Notes under the pieces: model-generated
What the model saw: only the letters and a program-made list of their open reading frames with translations
Databases searched by the model: none
Told to the model about the DNA's origin: nothing
Part shown: positions 42,404 to 51,699 of the stretch, piece after piece
Layout of the letters: the number at the start of each line of letters is the position of its first letter
Numbering within the stretch: the stretch's first letter is position 1
Assembly: GCF_001297125.1 (NCBI RefSeq)
Contig: NZ_LHPC01000044.1
Span: forward strand, 62,001-126,000
Reading direction: 5' to 3'
DNA length: 64,000 nucleotides
Source: Pseudomonas sp. RIT-PI-q
GTDB taxonomy: Bacteria; Pseudomonadota; Gammaproteobacteria; Pseudomonadales; Pseudomonadaceae
Position numbers and translations under genes: made by a program

Positions 42404-42612
42404 GTAGTGTTCCTGATACTCGATCAAATTAGCGTGGAATTGTACCCAAGCACTGGCCGGGGCGCGATGTTACTGGCGTGAATCGATCAATTTAGCTCAT
42501 GCAAATGTTGCAGCGCTGCAAGAAACGCTGTGAAACCAAGGGTTGCTTGCGCGTATCGCGAACGTCGCTACGCGCTACAATGGCGACTTTTACCGATCAT
42601 GAGGTGTGCGCT

Positions 42613-43485
42613 TTGACTGCTCCAGGTGCTTTGAATTCCGCTGCTGGCTCGCTTTATGTGGTGGCGACGCCCATTGGCAACCTGGACGACATCAGTGCGC
42701 GTGCCCTGAAAATCCTGCGTGACGTTGCGTTGATCGCCGCCGAAGACACCCGCCACTCCCAGCGGCTGATGCAGCATTTCGGCATTCCCACGCCGCTGGC
42801 GGCCTGCCATGAACACAACGAGCGGGATGAAGGTAGCCGCTTTATCACCCGTTTGCTGGCGGGCGACGATGTGGCGCTGATCTCCGATGCCGGGACGCCG
42901 CTGATTTCCGATCCGGGTTATCACCTGGTGCGACAGGCACGTGCTGCGGGAATTAACGTGGTGCCGGTTCCGGGAGCCTGCGCATTGATCGCGGCGTTGT
43001 CGGCAGCGGGTCTGCCGTCGGACCGTTTCATCTTCGAAGGTTTCCTGCCGGCCAAGGCGGTGGGGCGGCGCGCACGTCTTGAATTGGTCAAGGAAGAGCA
43101 GCGCACGCTGATTTTCTATGAGGCGCCGCACCGCATCCTTGAATGCCTGCAAGACATGGAGCTGGTCTTCGGTGGCGAACGTCCGGCGTTGCTTGCGCGT
43201 GAAATCACTAAAACCTTCGAAACCCTCAAGGGATTGCCGTTGGCCGAGCTGCGCGAATTTGTCGAGTCGGACAGCAATCAGCAGCGCGGTGAATGCGTGG
43301 TGTTGGTCGCGGGCTGGTCTGCACCCGAGACCGAGGACGCAGTCAGTAGCGAAGCAATGCGCATTTTGAACCTGTTGCTTGAAGAGATGCCCCTTAAGCG
43401 CGCAGCCGCGTTGGCGGCGCAAATTACCGGGGAGCGTAAGAATGTGCTCTATCAGGTCGCGCTGGATCGACAGAAAGGCGAGTAA
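42613..43485 (+). CDS. rsmI: 16S rRNA (cytidine1402-2'-O)-methyltransferase RsmI
   Basis: This 290-residue SAM enzyme methylates the 2'-OH of C1402 in the ribosomal P site. Landmarks are 'LYVVATPIGNLDDISARALKIL', 'IAAEDTRHSQRLMQHFGI', 'LISDAGTPLISDPGYHLV' and 'VPGACALIAALSAAGL'. I favour a TTG start at 42613 because a GAGGT ribosome-binding site sits 8 nt upstream and the protein then begins near 'LTAPGALNSAAG'. An ATG at 42580 is the alternative. It is divergent from lpoA and immediately upstream of rnpB. Confidence 0.92.
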   Translation: MTAPGALNSAAGSLYVVATPIGNLDDISARALKILRDVALIAAEDTRHSQRLMQHFGIPTPLAACHEHNERDEGSRFITRLLAGDDVALISDAGTPLISDPGYHLVRQARAAGINVVPVPGACALIAALSAAGLPSDRFIFEGFLPAKAVGRRARLELVKEEQRTLIFYEAPHRILECLQDMELVFGGERPALLAREITKTFETLKGLPLAELREFVESDSNQQRGECVVLVAGWSAPETEDAVSSEAMRILNLLLEEMPLKRAAALAAQITGERKNVLYQVALDRQKGE

Positions 43486-43560
43486 AACCCGACGCGCAGG
43501 CATGGCTGAAGGCGTTTAGCGCTTGTTCTTCGGCCGCTCTGCCGTTAACCTTCGCGGCGG

Positions 43561-43910
43561 AGAGTCGATCGGACAGTCGCTGCCCTCTATGAAAATTAGG
43601 GGGGGGAGGAAAGTCCGGGCTCCATAGGGCGAAGTGCCAGGTAATGCCTGGGAGGCGTGAGCCTACGGAAAGTGCCACAGAAAATAACCGCCTAAGCGCT
43701 TCGGCGCCGGTAAGGGTGAAAAGGTGCGGTAAGAGCGCACCGCACGTCTGGCAACAGTTCGTGGCTAGGTAAACCCCACTTGGAGCAAGACCAAATAGGG
43801 TCCCAAGGCGTGGCCCGCGCTGGGACCGGGTAGGTTGCTAAAGATGTCCAGTGATGGCCATCGTAGACGAATGACTGTTCAAGACAGAACCCGGCTTACA
43901 GATCGACTCT
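43561..43910 (+). ncRNA. rnpB: RNase P RNA (bacterial type A)
   Basis: The catalytic RNA that removes 5' leaders from tRNA precursors. Conserved segments include 'GGAGGAAAGTCCGGGCTCC' (CR I), 'GGTAAGGGTGAAAAGGTG', 'GGTAAACCCC' followed by 'GGAGCAAGACCAAATAGG', and the 3' 'AGACAGAACCCGGCTTACAG'. AGAGTCGATC at the 5' end pairs with GATCGACTCT at the 3' end (P1). It contains an unusual run of eight G. The ends are placed by P1 pairing. Confidence 0.97.
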
Positions 43911-44256
43911 CCACCTTTTTCTTTCCCTCTGCTTTAATCATGAGCAGGGCGTTGGCAGTAACAAATTCTCTCCTAGTACAATGATTGGCAGAAGGGTTGT
44001 GTGATATCGATTGGCCTGCTCTGGGAGCAATAAAACAACGGTCCCGCGGCATCGATTTCCGTCCTTGCACAATCCATCGCAGAACCCCATTTGTAATACC
44101 AAAAAAATCTTACTCTTAACAAACTACTTTAACTTCTGAACGCAGCCTTCTGTGCTGGTTCAAGTTATTGGGCAGATTCATACGCCGAATTCTCGTTACC
44201 CCTCCTTTTACGCTCCTAAATCTCAGTTCTGTAAGGGTTTTCCTTGAATCCGCGCC
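43911..44256 (+). other. Non-coding AT-richer region upstream of mraZ
   Basis: About 345 nt without a convincing gene. A TTGGCA/TACAAT pair near 43952-43982 is a weak promoter candidate with a 19-nt spacer, and the stretch at 44095-44150 is A/T rich. A 63-aa minus-strand frame here is not credible. Confidence 0.6.
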
Positions 44257-44286
44257 TTGACGGTGCGGTGGCCGCATTCCTATAGT
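44257..44286 (+). promoter_or_regulatory. Sigma70-type promoter of the mra/dcw cluster
   Basis: TTGACG (44257-44262), an 18-nt spacer and TATAGT (44281-44286). Transcription should start near 44293, about 68 nt upstream of mraZ. Confidence 0.75.
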
Positions 44287-44294
44287 GTGCGCAA

Positions 44295-44319
44295 GTGGCG
44301 GAAAGTGGCATGAAGTGGG
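44295..44319 (+). promoter_or_regulatory. MraZ operator: three GTGG boxes at 10-bp spacing
   Basis: GTGGC at 44295, GTGGC at 44305 and GTGGG at 44315 are direct repeats exactly one helical turn apart, overlapping the expected transcription start. MraZ is known to bind such phased repeats and repress its own promoter. Confidence 0.75.
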
Positions 44320-44360
44320 TTTTTTGAGCTCAAAACGCTAAAATTTGGAGAAACGCTGAC

Positions 44361-44816
44361 GTGTTTCGCGGAGCCAACGCTATCAGTCTCGACGCAAAGG
44401 GCCGTCTCGCCATGCCGAGCCGGTATCGTGACGAGCTTGTTTCGCGTAGTTCCGGTCAGTTAATCGTCACAATCGATGCCGTTGATCCGTGTTTGTGTGT
44501 TTACCCCCTCGATGAGTGGGAAATTATTGAAACCAAACTGCGCGCACTGCCTTCGCTTCGCGAAGAGAACCGCCGCCTGCAACGTTTACTGATTGGTAAT
44601 GCCGTCGACCTCGAGCTCGATGGCAGTGGTCGTTTTCTGGTTCCGCCACGTCTGCGTGAATATGCCAAGTTGGATAAGCGCGCGATGTTGGTAGGCCAAC
44701 TGAACAAGTTCCAATTGTGGGACGAGGATGCCTGGGATGCGGTTTCTGCCGCTGACCTGGCTGCTATTCAACAACCGGGCGCTATGCCTGATGAACTGCG
44801 TGATTTGATCCTGTGA
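44361..44816 (+). CDS. mraZ: Transcriptional regulator MraZ
   Basis: The 151-residue protein has two AbrB-like swapped-hairpin domains, each with a DxxGR-type motif ('SLDAKGRLAMPSRYRDEL' and 'ELDGSGRFLVPPRLREYAKL'). It forms a ring and represses the division and cell-wall cluster that it heads. The start is GTG at 44361 with TTGGAG about 10 nt upstream. rsmH overlaps its stop codon by 4 nt. Confidence 0.96.
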   Translation: MFRGANAISLDAKGRLAMPSRYRDELVSRSSGQLIVTIDAVDPCLCVYPLDEWEIIETKLRALPSLREENRRLQRLLIGNAVDLELDGSGRFLVPPRLREYAKLDKRAMLVGQLNKFQLWDEDAWDAVSAADLAAIQQPGAMPDELRDLIL

Positions 44817-45760
44817 CTATTGATAGCGGCTTTAACCACATCACCGTACTGCTCGACGAAGCCGTAGAGGCTCTCGCCGTACGTCCTGATGGCTGCTATC
44901 TGGACGGTACGTTCGGGCGCGGCGGACACAGCCGGTTGATCCTCAGTCAGCTCGGTCCCGATGGTCGGGTGCTCGGATTTGACAAAGATCCTCAAGCGAT
45001 TGCCACCGGGCAAACGCTAGCGGCCGAAGACGGCCGCTTTGTCGTTGTGCAGCGCAGCTTTGCCGAGCTTGGTTCGGAAGTCGCCGAGCGCGGTCTGGAC
45101 GGCAAGGTCAGCGGCGTTTTGCTCGACCTGGGCGTGTCCTCGCCACAGCTCGACGACCCTGAACGCGGTTTCAGTTTTCTCAATGATGGCCCGTTGGACA
45201 TGCGCATGGACCCGTCCCGCGGGATCAGTGCTGCCGAATTCGTCAACACCGCTCCGGTAGAAGAAATCGCCCGGGTGTTCAAGGAATATGGCGAAGAGCG
45301 TTTCTCCGGGCGCATGGCGCGTGCCGTGGCCGAGCGTCGCGACATCAAGCCGTTCGAACGCACTGGCGACCTGGCTGAAGTCCTGAAAGTCGCCAACCCG
45401 GCGTGGGAGAAGGGCAAGAACCCGGCGACCCGCGCGTTCCAGGGCCTGCGTATTCACGTCAACAACGAACTGGGCGATCTGGAAGCCGGCCTTGAAGCCG
45501 CGCTGGCCTGCCTGGAAATCGGTGGCCGTCTGGTGGTCATCAGCTTCCATTCGCTGGAAGACCGCATCGTCAAACTGTTCATGCGCAAACTGGTGAAGGG
45601 TGAAGCCGACAACCTGCCGCGCAACCTGCCGGTACGTCACGTCGCCTTCGAACCAATAATCAAAATCCATGGCAAAGCGCAGTCCGCCTCCGAGGCCGAA
45701 CTCAAAGCCAACCCACGTTCCCGTAGCGCCGTCATGCGCGTGGCGGAGAAGCTAAGGTGA
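44813..45760 (+). CDS. rsmH: 16S rRNA (cytosine1402-N4)-methyltransferase RsmH (MraW)
   Basis: The 315-residue enzyme methylates N4 of C1402, the same nucleotide that RsmI (1.3 kb upstream) methylates at 2'-O. SAM motif 'YLDGTFGRGGHSRLIL', then 'GVLLDLGVSSPQLDDPERGFSF', 'NELGDLEAGLEAAL' and 'ISFHSLEDRIVK'. GTG start in a GTGA overlap with mraZ. Confidence 0.96.
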   Translation: MTIDSGFNHITVLLDEAVEALAVRPDGCYLDGTFGRGGHSRLILSQLGPDGRVLGFDKDPQAIATGQTLAAEDGRFVVVQRSFAELGSEVAERGLDGKVSGVLLDLGVSSPQLDDPERGFSFLNDGPLDMRMDPSRGISAAEFVNTAPVEEIARVFKEYGEERFSGRMARAVAERRDIKPFERTGDLAEVLKVANPAWEKGKNPATRAFQGLRIHVNNELGDLEAGLEAALACLEIGGRLVVISFHSLEDRIVKLFMRKLVKGEADNLPRNLPVRHVAFEPIIKIHGKAQSASEAELKANPRSRSAVMRVAEKLR

Positions 45761-46050
45761 GCAAGCTTTTCGCCAAGCCACTTCCCGGCGGAAGCTTTTT
45801 CATGCTGCTGCTGTTTGTCGGCGTGCTCGTGTCGGCCATCGGCGTGTCGTACAGCGCTCACTGGAACCGTCAACTGTTGAACTCGCTGTACAACGAGTTG
45901 AGCGTGCGCGACAAGGCGCAGGCGGAATGGGGTCGGTTGATTCTCGAACAGAGCACCTGGACCGCCCACAGCCGTATCGAAGTCCTGGCAACCGAGCAAC
46001 TGAAGATGCGCATCCCCGGCGCCGCTGAAGTGCAGATGGTGGCGCCATGA
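45757..46050 (+). CDS. ftsL: Cell division protein FtsL
   Basis: This 97-residue bitopic membrane protein of the FtsQLB complex activates septal peptidoglycan synthesis. A short basic cytoplasmic tail is followed by a transmembrane helix (FFMLLLFVGVLVSAIGVSY, about 11-30) and a periplasmic coiled coil 'LNSLYNELSVRDKAQAEWGRLILEQ'. It has a GTG start in a GTGA overlap with rsmH and overlaps ftsI by 4 nt. Confidence 0.94.
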   Translation: MSKLFAKPLPGGSFFMLLLFVGVLVSAIGVSYSAHWNRQLLNSLYNELSVRDKAQAEWGRLILEQSTWTAHSRIEVLATEQLKMRIPGAAEVQMVAP

Positions 46051-47789
46051 TGAAACTCGAAGGCGCACTCTTTCCATGGCGCTTCCGCCTGGTGCTGGGT
46101 TTGCTCGGCGTCATGGTGGCGGCGATTACCTGGCGCATCATTGACCTGCAAGTCATCGACCGTGCCTTCCTCAAGGGGCAGGGCGATGCGCGCAGCGTTC
46201 GTCATATCCCGATTCCGGCTCACCGTGGTCTGATTACTGACCGTAACGGCGAGCCGTTGGCTGTGAGTACCCCGGTGACCACCCTGTGGGCCAACGCCAA
46301 GGAAATGCAGCTGGCCAAAGAGAAGTGGCCGGCACTGGCGGCGGCTCTCGGCCAAGACCCTAAAGCCCTGTCCGAGCGTCTCGAAGCCCAGGCCAACAAA
46401 GAATTCATTTACCTGGTGCGCGGCCTCACCCCCGAGCAAGGCCAGTCTGTGCTCGACCTGAAAGTACCGGGCGTCTACGGCATCGAGGAATTCCGGCGTT
46501 TCTACCCGGCCGGTGAAGTCACTGCCCACATGGTCGGATTTACCGACATCGATGACCACGGTCGTGAAGGGGTCGAACTGGCCTATGACGAATGGCTCGC
46601 CGGCGTCCCCGGCAAGCGACAGGTCATCAAGGATCGGCGCGGCCGACTTATCAAGGATGTCCAGGTCACCAAAAACGCCAAGGCCGGCAAGCCCTTGGCG
46701 CTGTCCATTGACCTGCGCCTGCAATACCTGGCCAACCGCGAATTGCGTAACGCAATCATCGAGAACGGCGCCAAGGCCGGCAGCCTGGTGATCATGGACG
46801 TCAAGACCGGCGAAATCCTCGCCATGGTCAACCAGCCGACCTACAACCCGAACAACCGTCGCAACCTGCAACCGGCGATGATGCGTAACCGCGCGATGAT
46901 CGCCGTGTTCGAGCCGGGTTCGACCATGAAAGCGATTTCCATGAGCGCCGCGATTGAAACCGGACGCTGGAAACCGAGCGATACCGTCGAGGTGTACCCG
47001 GGCACCTTGCAGATTGGTAAATACACCATCAAGGACGTTTCCAAGTCTGAAGGCCCGGTGCTCGACCTGACCGGCATCCTGATCAACTCCAGTAACGTCG
47101 GCATGAGTAAGGTCGCGTTCGATATCGGCGGCGAAACGATTTTCCGCCTGGCGCAGAAAGTCGGCCTCGGCCAGGACACCGGCCTCGGCTTCCCGGGCGA
47201 GCGCGTTGGCAACCTGCCCAACTACCGCGAATGGCGCAAGGCTGAAACCGCCACGCTGTCCTACGGCTACGGTATTTCCGTGACGGCGATCCAGTTGGTC
47301 CACGCTTTCTCGGCCCTGGCCAACAACGGTCGCCTCGCGCCGTTGACGCTGATCAAAACCGACAAGCCGGCGCAAACCACCCAGGTATTGCCGGAAGCTG
47401 TCGCGAAAACCATGCAAGGCATGTTGACCCAAGTGATCGAGGCCCCACGCGGAGTATTCCGTGCGCAGGTGCCGGCGTATCACGTGGCTGGCAAGTCGGG
47501 TACGGCGCGTAAGACGTCGGTGGGCACCAAAGGCTACGCCGAGAATTCCTACCGCTCTCTGTTCGCCGGTTTCGGTCCGATGAGCGATCCGCGCTACGCG
47601 ATCGTGGTGGTGATCGACGAACCAACTAAAGCCGGCTATTTCGGTGGTCTGGTCTCGGCGCCGGTGTTCAGCAAAGTGATGTCCGGGACGTTGCGCCTGA
47701 TGAACATCACCCCGGACAACCTGCCGCCGACCCAACAAGCCAATGCAACACCGGTCGTTCCGCTGAAAGCCAATGGAGGGCGCGGCTGA
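46047..47789 (+). CDS. ftsI: Peptidoglycan transpeptidase FtsI (PBP3)
   Basis: This 580-residue class B penicillin-binding protein is the septal transpeptidase working with FtsW. It has an N-terminal transmembrane helix, a dimerisation/pedestal domain ('HRGLITDRNGEPLAVSTP') and the transpeptidase domain with active-site 'STMK' (Ser292), 'SSN' (SxN) and 'KSGT'. It is the main target of anti-pseudomonal beta-lactams. The start overlaps the ftsL stop codon. Confidence 0.96.
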   Translation: MMKLEGALFPWRFRLVLGLLGVMVAAITWRIIDLQVIDRAFLKGQGDARSVRHIPIPAHRGLITDRNGEPLAVSTPVTTLWANAKEMQLAKEKWPALAAALGQDPKALSERLEAQANKEFIYLVRGLTPEQGQSVLDLKVPGVYGIEEFRRFYPAGEVTAHMVGFTDIDDHGREGVELAYDEWLAGVPGKRQVIKDRRGRLIKDVQVTKNAKAGKPLALSIDLRLQYLANRELRNAIIENGAKAGSLVIMDVKTGEILAMVNQPTYNPNNRRNLQPAMMRNRAMIAVFEPGSTMKAISMSAAIETGRWKPSDTVEVYPGTLQIGKYTIKDVSKSEGPVLDLTGILINSSNVGMSKVAFDIGGETIFRLAQKVGLGQDTGLGFPGERVGNLPNYREWRKAETATLSYGYGISVTAIQLVHAFSALANNGRLAPLTLIKTDKPAQTTQVLPEAVAKTMQGMLTQVIEAPRGVFRAQVPAYHVAGKSGTARKTSVGTKGYAENSYRSLFAGFGPMSDPRYAIVVVIDEPTKAGYFGGLVSAPVFSKVMSGTLRLMNITPDNLPPTQQANATPVVPLKANGGRG

Positions 47790-49252
47790 TGTCTCTGAGT
47801 CTGAACAAGATTTTCGCCCACGCCGGTCGCGATCTGTTGATCCGCGAGCTGGCGCTGGACAGCCGCAACGTGCGGGCTGGCGATCTGTTTCTCGCCGTCC
47901 CCGGCGGCAAGTTCGACGGCCGTGCGCACATCGCCGACGCCTTGCAGCGCGGCGCTGCTGCCGTGGCTTATGAAGTCGAAGGCGCCACCGTGCTGCCGAT
48001 CACCGATGTGCCGTTGATACCGGTCAAAGGCCTGGCTGCGCAGCTGTCGGACATCGCCGGGCGTTTTTACGGTGACCCTAGCCGCCAACTGAACCTGGTC
48101 GGCGTGACCGGCACCAACGGTAAAACCAGCGTGACCCAGTTGGTCGCGCAAGCCCTCGACTTGCTCGGCCAGCATTGCGGCATCGTCGGCACCCTGGGCA
48201 CCGGTTTCTACGGCTCGCTGGAAAGCGGCCTGCACACCACGCCGAACCCGATCGCCGTGCAAGCGACCCTCGCCGACCTGAAAAAGGCCGGCGCCAAAGT
48301 CGTGGCCATGGAAGTCTCTTCCCATGGCCTGGATCAGGGGCGCGTCACGGCGCTGGCGTTCAAAGTGGCGGTGATGACCAACCTGTCCCGCGATCACCTG
48401 GATTACCACGGCACCATGCAGGCCTACGGCGAAGCCAAGGCCAAGCTGTTTGCCTGGAACGATTTGAAATGCCGGGTGGTGAACCTCGACGACGATTTCG
48501 GCCGGCAACTGGCCGCCGAAAAACGCGAATCGCGGTTGATCACCTACAGCCTCGAAGATTCGAGCGCCTACCTGTATTGCCGGGAAGCGCAGTTCGACGA
48601 CGAAGGCGTGCGCGCCACGTTGGTCACGCCGCAGGGTCAGCACCACTTGCGCAGCACCTTGCTCGGTCGCTTCAACCTGAGCAACGTCCTGGCCGCGGTC
48701 GGCGCCTTGCTCGGTCTCGACTACGCGCTGGACGAAATCCTCAAGGTGCTGCCGAAGCTCGAAGGCCCAGCCGGTCGCATGCAGCGTCTTGGCGGCGGCA
48801 CTCAGCCGTTGGTGGTGGTCGATTACGCCCACACCCCGGATGCGCTGGAAAAGGTCTTGATGGCCCTGCGTCCACACGCCAAAGGTCGCTTGCTGTGCCT
48901 GTTCGGTTGCGGCGGCGATCGCGATCGCGGCAAGCGTCCGCTGATGGCAGAAGTGGTCGAGCGTCTGGCCGATGGCGTGTTGGTCACCGACGACAATCCG
49001 CGCACTGAAGACCCTGCGGTGATTTTCGATGACATCCGTGCCGGTTTCACCTCTGTGGATAACGTCACTTTCGTCGCGGGTCGTGGCCAGGCAATTGCCC
49101 AGTTGATCGCCAGCGCTTCGGCGGATGACGTGATCGTCCTGGCCGGTAAAGGTCACGAGGACTACCAGGAAATCAATGGCCAGCGTCACCCGTTCTCTGA
49201 TCTGGTCGAGGCCGATCACGCCTTGACCGCGTGGGAGGTGGCCCATGCTTAA
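47789..49252 (+). CDS. murE: UDP-MurNAc-L-Ala-D-Glu:meso-DAP ligase MurE
   Basis: This 487-residue cytoplasmic Mur ligase adds the third stem-peptide residue. ATP loop 'GVTGTNGKTSVTQLV', carbamylated-Lys region 'MEVSSHGLDQGRVTAL', and 'VVVDYAHTPDALEKVL'. The substrate-specificity motif 'DNPR' ('TDDNPRTED') marks a meso-diaminopimelate-adding enzyme. It overlaps ftsI by one base and murF by 8 nt. Confidence 0.97.
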   Translation: MSLSLNKIFAHAGRDLLIRELALDSRNVRAGDLFLAVPGGKFDGRAHIADALQRGAAAVAYEVEGATVLPITDVPLIPVKGLAAQLSDIAGRFYGDPSRQLNLVGVTGTNGKTSVTQLVAQALDLLGQHCGIVGTLGTGFYGSLESGLHTTPNPIAVQATLADLKKAGAKVVAMEVSSHGLDQGRVTALAFKVAVMTNLSRDHLDYHGTMQAYGEAKAKLFAWNDLKCRVVNLDDDFGRQLAAEKRESRLITYSLEDSSAYLYCREAQFDDEGVRATLVTPQGQHHLRSTLLGRFNLSNVLAAVGALLGLDYALDEILKVLPKLEGPAGRMQRLGGGTQPLVVVDYAHTPDALEKVLMALRPHAKGRLLCLFGCGGDRDRGKRPLMAEVVERLADGVLVTDDNPRTEDPAVIFDDIRAGFTSVDNVTFVAGRGQAIAQLIASASADDVIVLAGKGHEDYQEINGQRHPFSDLVEADHALTAWEVAHA

Positions 49253-50612
49253 AGCCATGAAACTGAGCGAACTGACCGGCGCACTGAATGCCCGTTTGCT
49301 GACCGCCGATGCCACGTTCAACGGCGTGAGCATCGACAGTCGCGCGATCCAGCCAGGCCAGCTGTTCATTGCCCTGACCGGTCCGCGCTTCGATGGTCAT
49401 GACTATCTCAATGACGTCGCGGCAAAAGGCGCCGTGGCGGCGTTGGTCGAGCGCGAAGTCGCCGACAGCACGCTGCCGCAATTGCTGGTGAAAGACACCC
49501 GTCACGCGCTCGGTCAACTGGGCGCGCTGAACCGTGCTGCCTACACCCACCCGGTGGCGGCCATCACCGGTTCCAGCGGCAAGACCACGGTCAAGGAAAT
49601 GCTCGCGAGCATCCTGCGCACCCGTGGTCCGGTACTGGCGACCCGTGGCAACCTGAACAACGACCTCGGCGTTCCGCTGACCCTGCTCGAACTGGCGCCG
49701 GAACACACCGCTGCGGTGATCGAACTCGGTGCCTCGCGGCTCGGCGAAATTGCCTACACCGTCGGCATGACCAAGCCTCACGTGGCCATCCTCAACAACG
49801 CCGGGACCGCCCACGTTGGTGAGTTCGGCGGGCCGGAAAAAATCGTTGAAGCCAAGGGCGAGATCATTGAAGGGCTGGCAGCCGATGGCGTTGCCGTGCT
49901 CAATCTCGACGACAAGGCTTTTCAAATCTGGAAGACCCGCGCCGGCGAGCGCAAGGTACTGACCTTCGCCCTGAGCAATCTCAGCGCCGATTTCTACGCC
50001 AGTGACCTGGACCGCGACGCACGCGGTTGCCCGGCGTTCAACCTGCACAGTCCTGAAGGTGTGGAGCGGGTTCAACTGAACCTGCTCGGCACGCATAACG
50101 TCGCCAATGCCTTGGCCGCTGCGGCTGCCGCCCATGCCTTGGGCGTGTCGCTGTTCGGCATTGCCACCGGCCTTGGCGCGGTGCAACCGGTCAAGGGGCG
50201 CACCGTCGCGCAACTGGCCAGCAATGGCATGCGCGTCATTGATGACACTTACAACGCGAACCCCACCTCGATGTGCGCCGCCGTTGATATACTCGCCGGC
50301 TTTTCCGGCCGCACCGTCCTGGTGCTCGGGGATATCGGCGAGTTGGGCGATTGGGCGGAGCAGGGGCACCGCGACGTGGGCGCGTACGCCCGTGGCAAGG
50401 TTTCCACGCTTTATGCCGTCGGGCCAAATATGGTTCACGCCGTAAACGCTTTTGGCGAACAGGCTTATCACTTCACCACTCAGGCTGAATTGATCAAGGC
50501 CCTCGGCGCCGAGCAAGACACAAACACCACCATTTTGATCAAGGGCTCGCGCAGCGCTGCGATGGAAAACATCGTCGCCGCTTTGTGCGGGACCAGTCTG
50601 GAGAAGCATTAA
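49245..50612 (+). CDS. murF: UDP-MurNAc-tripeptide:D-Ala-D-Ala ligase MurF
   Basis: The 455-residue Mur ligase adds D-Ala-D-Ala to make the UDP-MurNAc-pentapeptide. 'AITGSSGKTTVKEMLASIL' is the ATP loop, with 'NLNNDLGVPLTLL' and 'DTYNANPTSMCAAVDIL' as further family blocks. The start may be 49245 (overlapping murE) or the in-frame ATG at 49257. Confidence 0.96.
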   Translation: MLKAMKLSELTGALNARLLTADATFNGVSIDSRAIQPGQLFIALTGPRFDGHDYLNDVAAKGAVAALVEREVADSTLPQLLVKDTRHALGQLGALNRAAYTHPVAAITGSSGKTTVKEMLASILRTRGPVLATRGNLNNDLGVPLTLLELAPEHTAAVIELGASRLGEIAYTVGMTKPHVAILNNAGTAHVGEFGGPEKIVEAKGEIIEGLAADGVAVLNLDDKAFQIWKTRAGERKVLTFALSNLSADFYASDLDRDARGCPAFNLHSPEGVERVQLNLLGTHNVANALAAAAAAHALGVSLFGIATGLGAVQPVKGRTVAQLASNGMRVIDDTYNANPTSMCAAVDILAGFSGRTVLVLGDIGELGDWAEQGHRDVGAYARGKVSTLYAVGPNMVHAVNAFGEQAYHFTTQAELIKALGAEQDTNTTILIKGSRSAAMENIVAALCGTSLEKH

Positions 50613-51694
50613 TGCTGCTGCTGTTAGCGGAGTATCTACAACAGTTCTACAAAGGCTTCGCGGTCTTCCAGTACCTGACCCTGCGCGGGATCCTCGGTGT
50701 GCTGACCGCGCTGGTTTTGTCGCTGTGCTATGGCCCGTGGATGATCCGTACTCTGCAAAACCGTCAGATTGGTCAATCCGTTCGCAACGACGGTCCACAA
50801 TCGCACCTGTCCAAATCGGGCACTCCGACCATGGGCGGCGCGCTGATTCTTTCGTCCATCGGCGTCAGCACTTTGCTTTGGGCTGACCTGTCCAACCGTT
50901 ATGTCTGGGTCGTATTGCTGGTGACGTTGCTGTTCGGCGCCATCGGTTGGGTCGACGACTACCGCAAGGTAATCGAGAAGAACTCCCGTGGCTTGCCAAG
51001 TCGCTGGAAGTATTTCTGGCAGTCGGTGTTCGGCCTGGGCGCGGCGATCTTCCTTTATATGACTGCGGCGACACCGGTGGAAACCACGCTGATCCTGCCG
51101 ATGCTCAAGGACTACAGCATTCCGCTGGGCGCAGGCTTCATCGTCCTGACCTATTTCGTGATTGTCGGCTCGAGCAACGCGGTCAACCTGACCGACGGCC
51201 TCGACGGTCTGGCGATCATGCCGACAGTGATGGTCGGCGGCGGGCTGGGGATCTTCTGCTACCTGTCGGGTAACGTGAAGTTCGCTGAATACCTGCTGAT
51301 TCCTTATGTCCCGGGCGCCGGTGAGTTGATCGTGTTCTGCGGCGCGTTGATCGGTGCGGGCCTCGGCTTCCTCTGGTTCAACACATACCCGGCACAAGTT
51401 TTCATGGGCGACGTTGGCGCACTGGCGCTGGGCGCGGCCCTGGGCACCATCGCGGTGATCGTCCGTCAGGAAATCGTCCTGTTCATCATGGGCGGTGTGT
51501 TCGTGATGGAGACCCTGTCAGTCGTCATTCAGGTTGCCTCCTTTAAGCTGACCGGTCGCCGTGTGTTCCGCATGGCGCCGATTCACCACCACTTTGAACT
51601 CAAGGGCTGGCCCGAGCCGCGTGTGATCGTCCGTTTCTGGATCATCACCGTGATTCTGGTATTGGTCGGCCTTGCCACCCTGAAGCTGAGGTAG
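50612..51694 (+). CDS. mraY: Phospho-MurNAc-pentapeptide transferase MraY
   Basis: This 360-residue polytopic enzyme (about ten helices) transfers phospho-MurNAc-pentapeptide to undecaprenyl phosphate, forming lipid I. Landmarks are 'SKSGTPTMGGALILSSI', 'GWVDDYRKV' (catalytic Asp pair), 'NAVNLTDGLDGLAI', 'MGDVGALALGAALG' and the C-terminal 'IHHHFELKGWPE'. It overlaps the murF stop codon by one base. Confidence 0.97.
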   Translation: MLLLLAEYLQQFYKGFAVFQYLTLRGILGVLTALVLSLCYGPWMIRTLQNRQIGQSVRNDGPQSHLSKSGTPTMGGALILSSIGVSTLLWADLSNRYVWVVLLVTLLFGAIGWVDDYRKVIEKNSRGLPSRWKYFWQSVFGLGAAIFLYMTAATPVETTLILPMLKDYSIPLGAGFIVLTYFVIVGSSNAVNLTDGLDGLAIMPTVMVGGGLGIFCYLSGNVKFAEYLLIPYVPGAGELIVFCGALIGAGLGFLWFNTYPAQVFMGDVGALALGAALGTIAVIVRQEIVLFIMGGVFVMETLSVVIQVASFKLTGRRVFRMAPIHHHFELKGWPEPRVIVRFWIITVILVLVGLATLKLR

Positions 51695-51699
51695 AACGA

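Noticed and set aside
43879..44070. 63-codon minus-strand frame between rnpB and mraZ
   Set aside because: It overlaps the end of RNase P RNA, has no ribosome-binding site and reads as low-complexity basic sequence.
45870..49369. Long minus-strand frames opposite ftsI and murE
   Set aside because: Shadows of the codon bias of the real genes. No ribosome-binding site or family motif.
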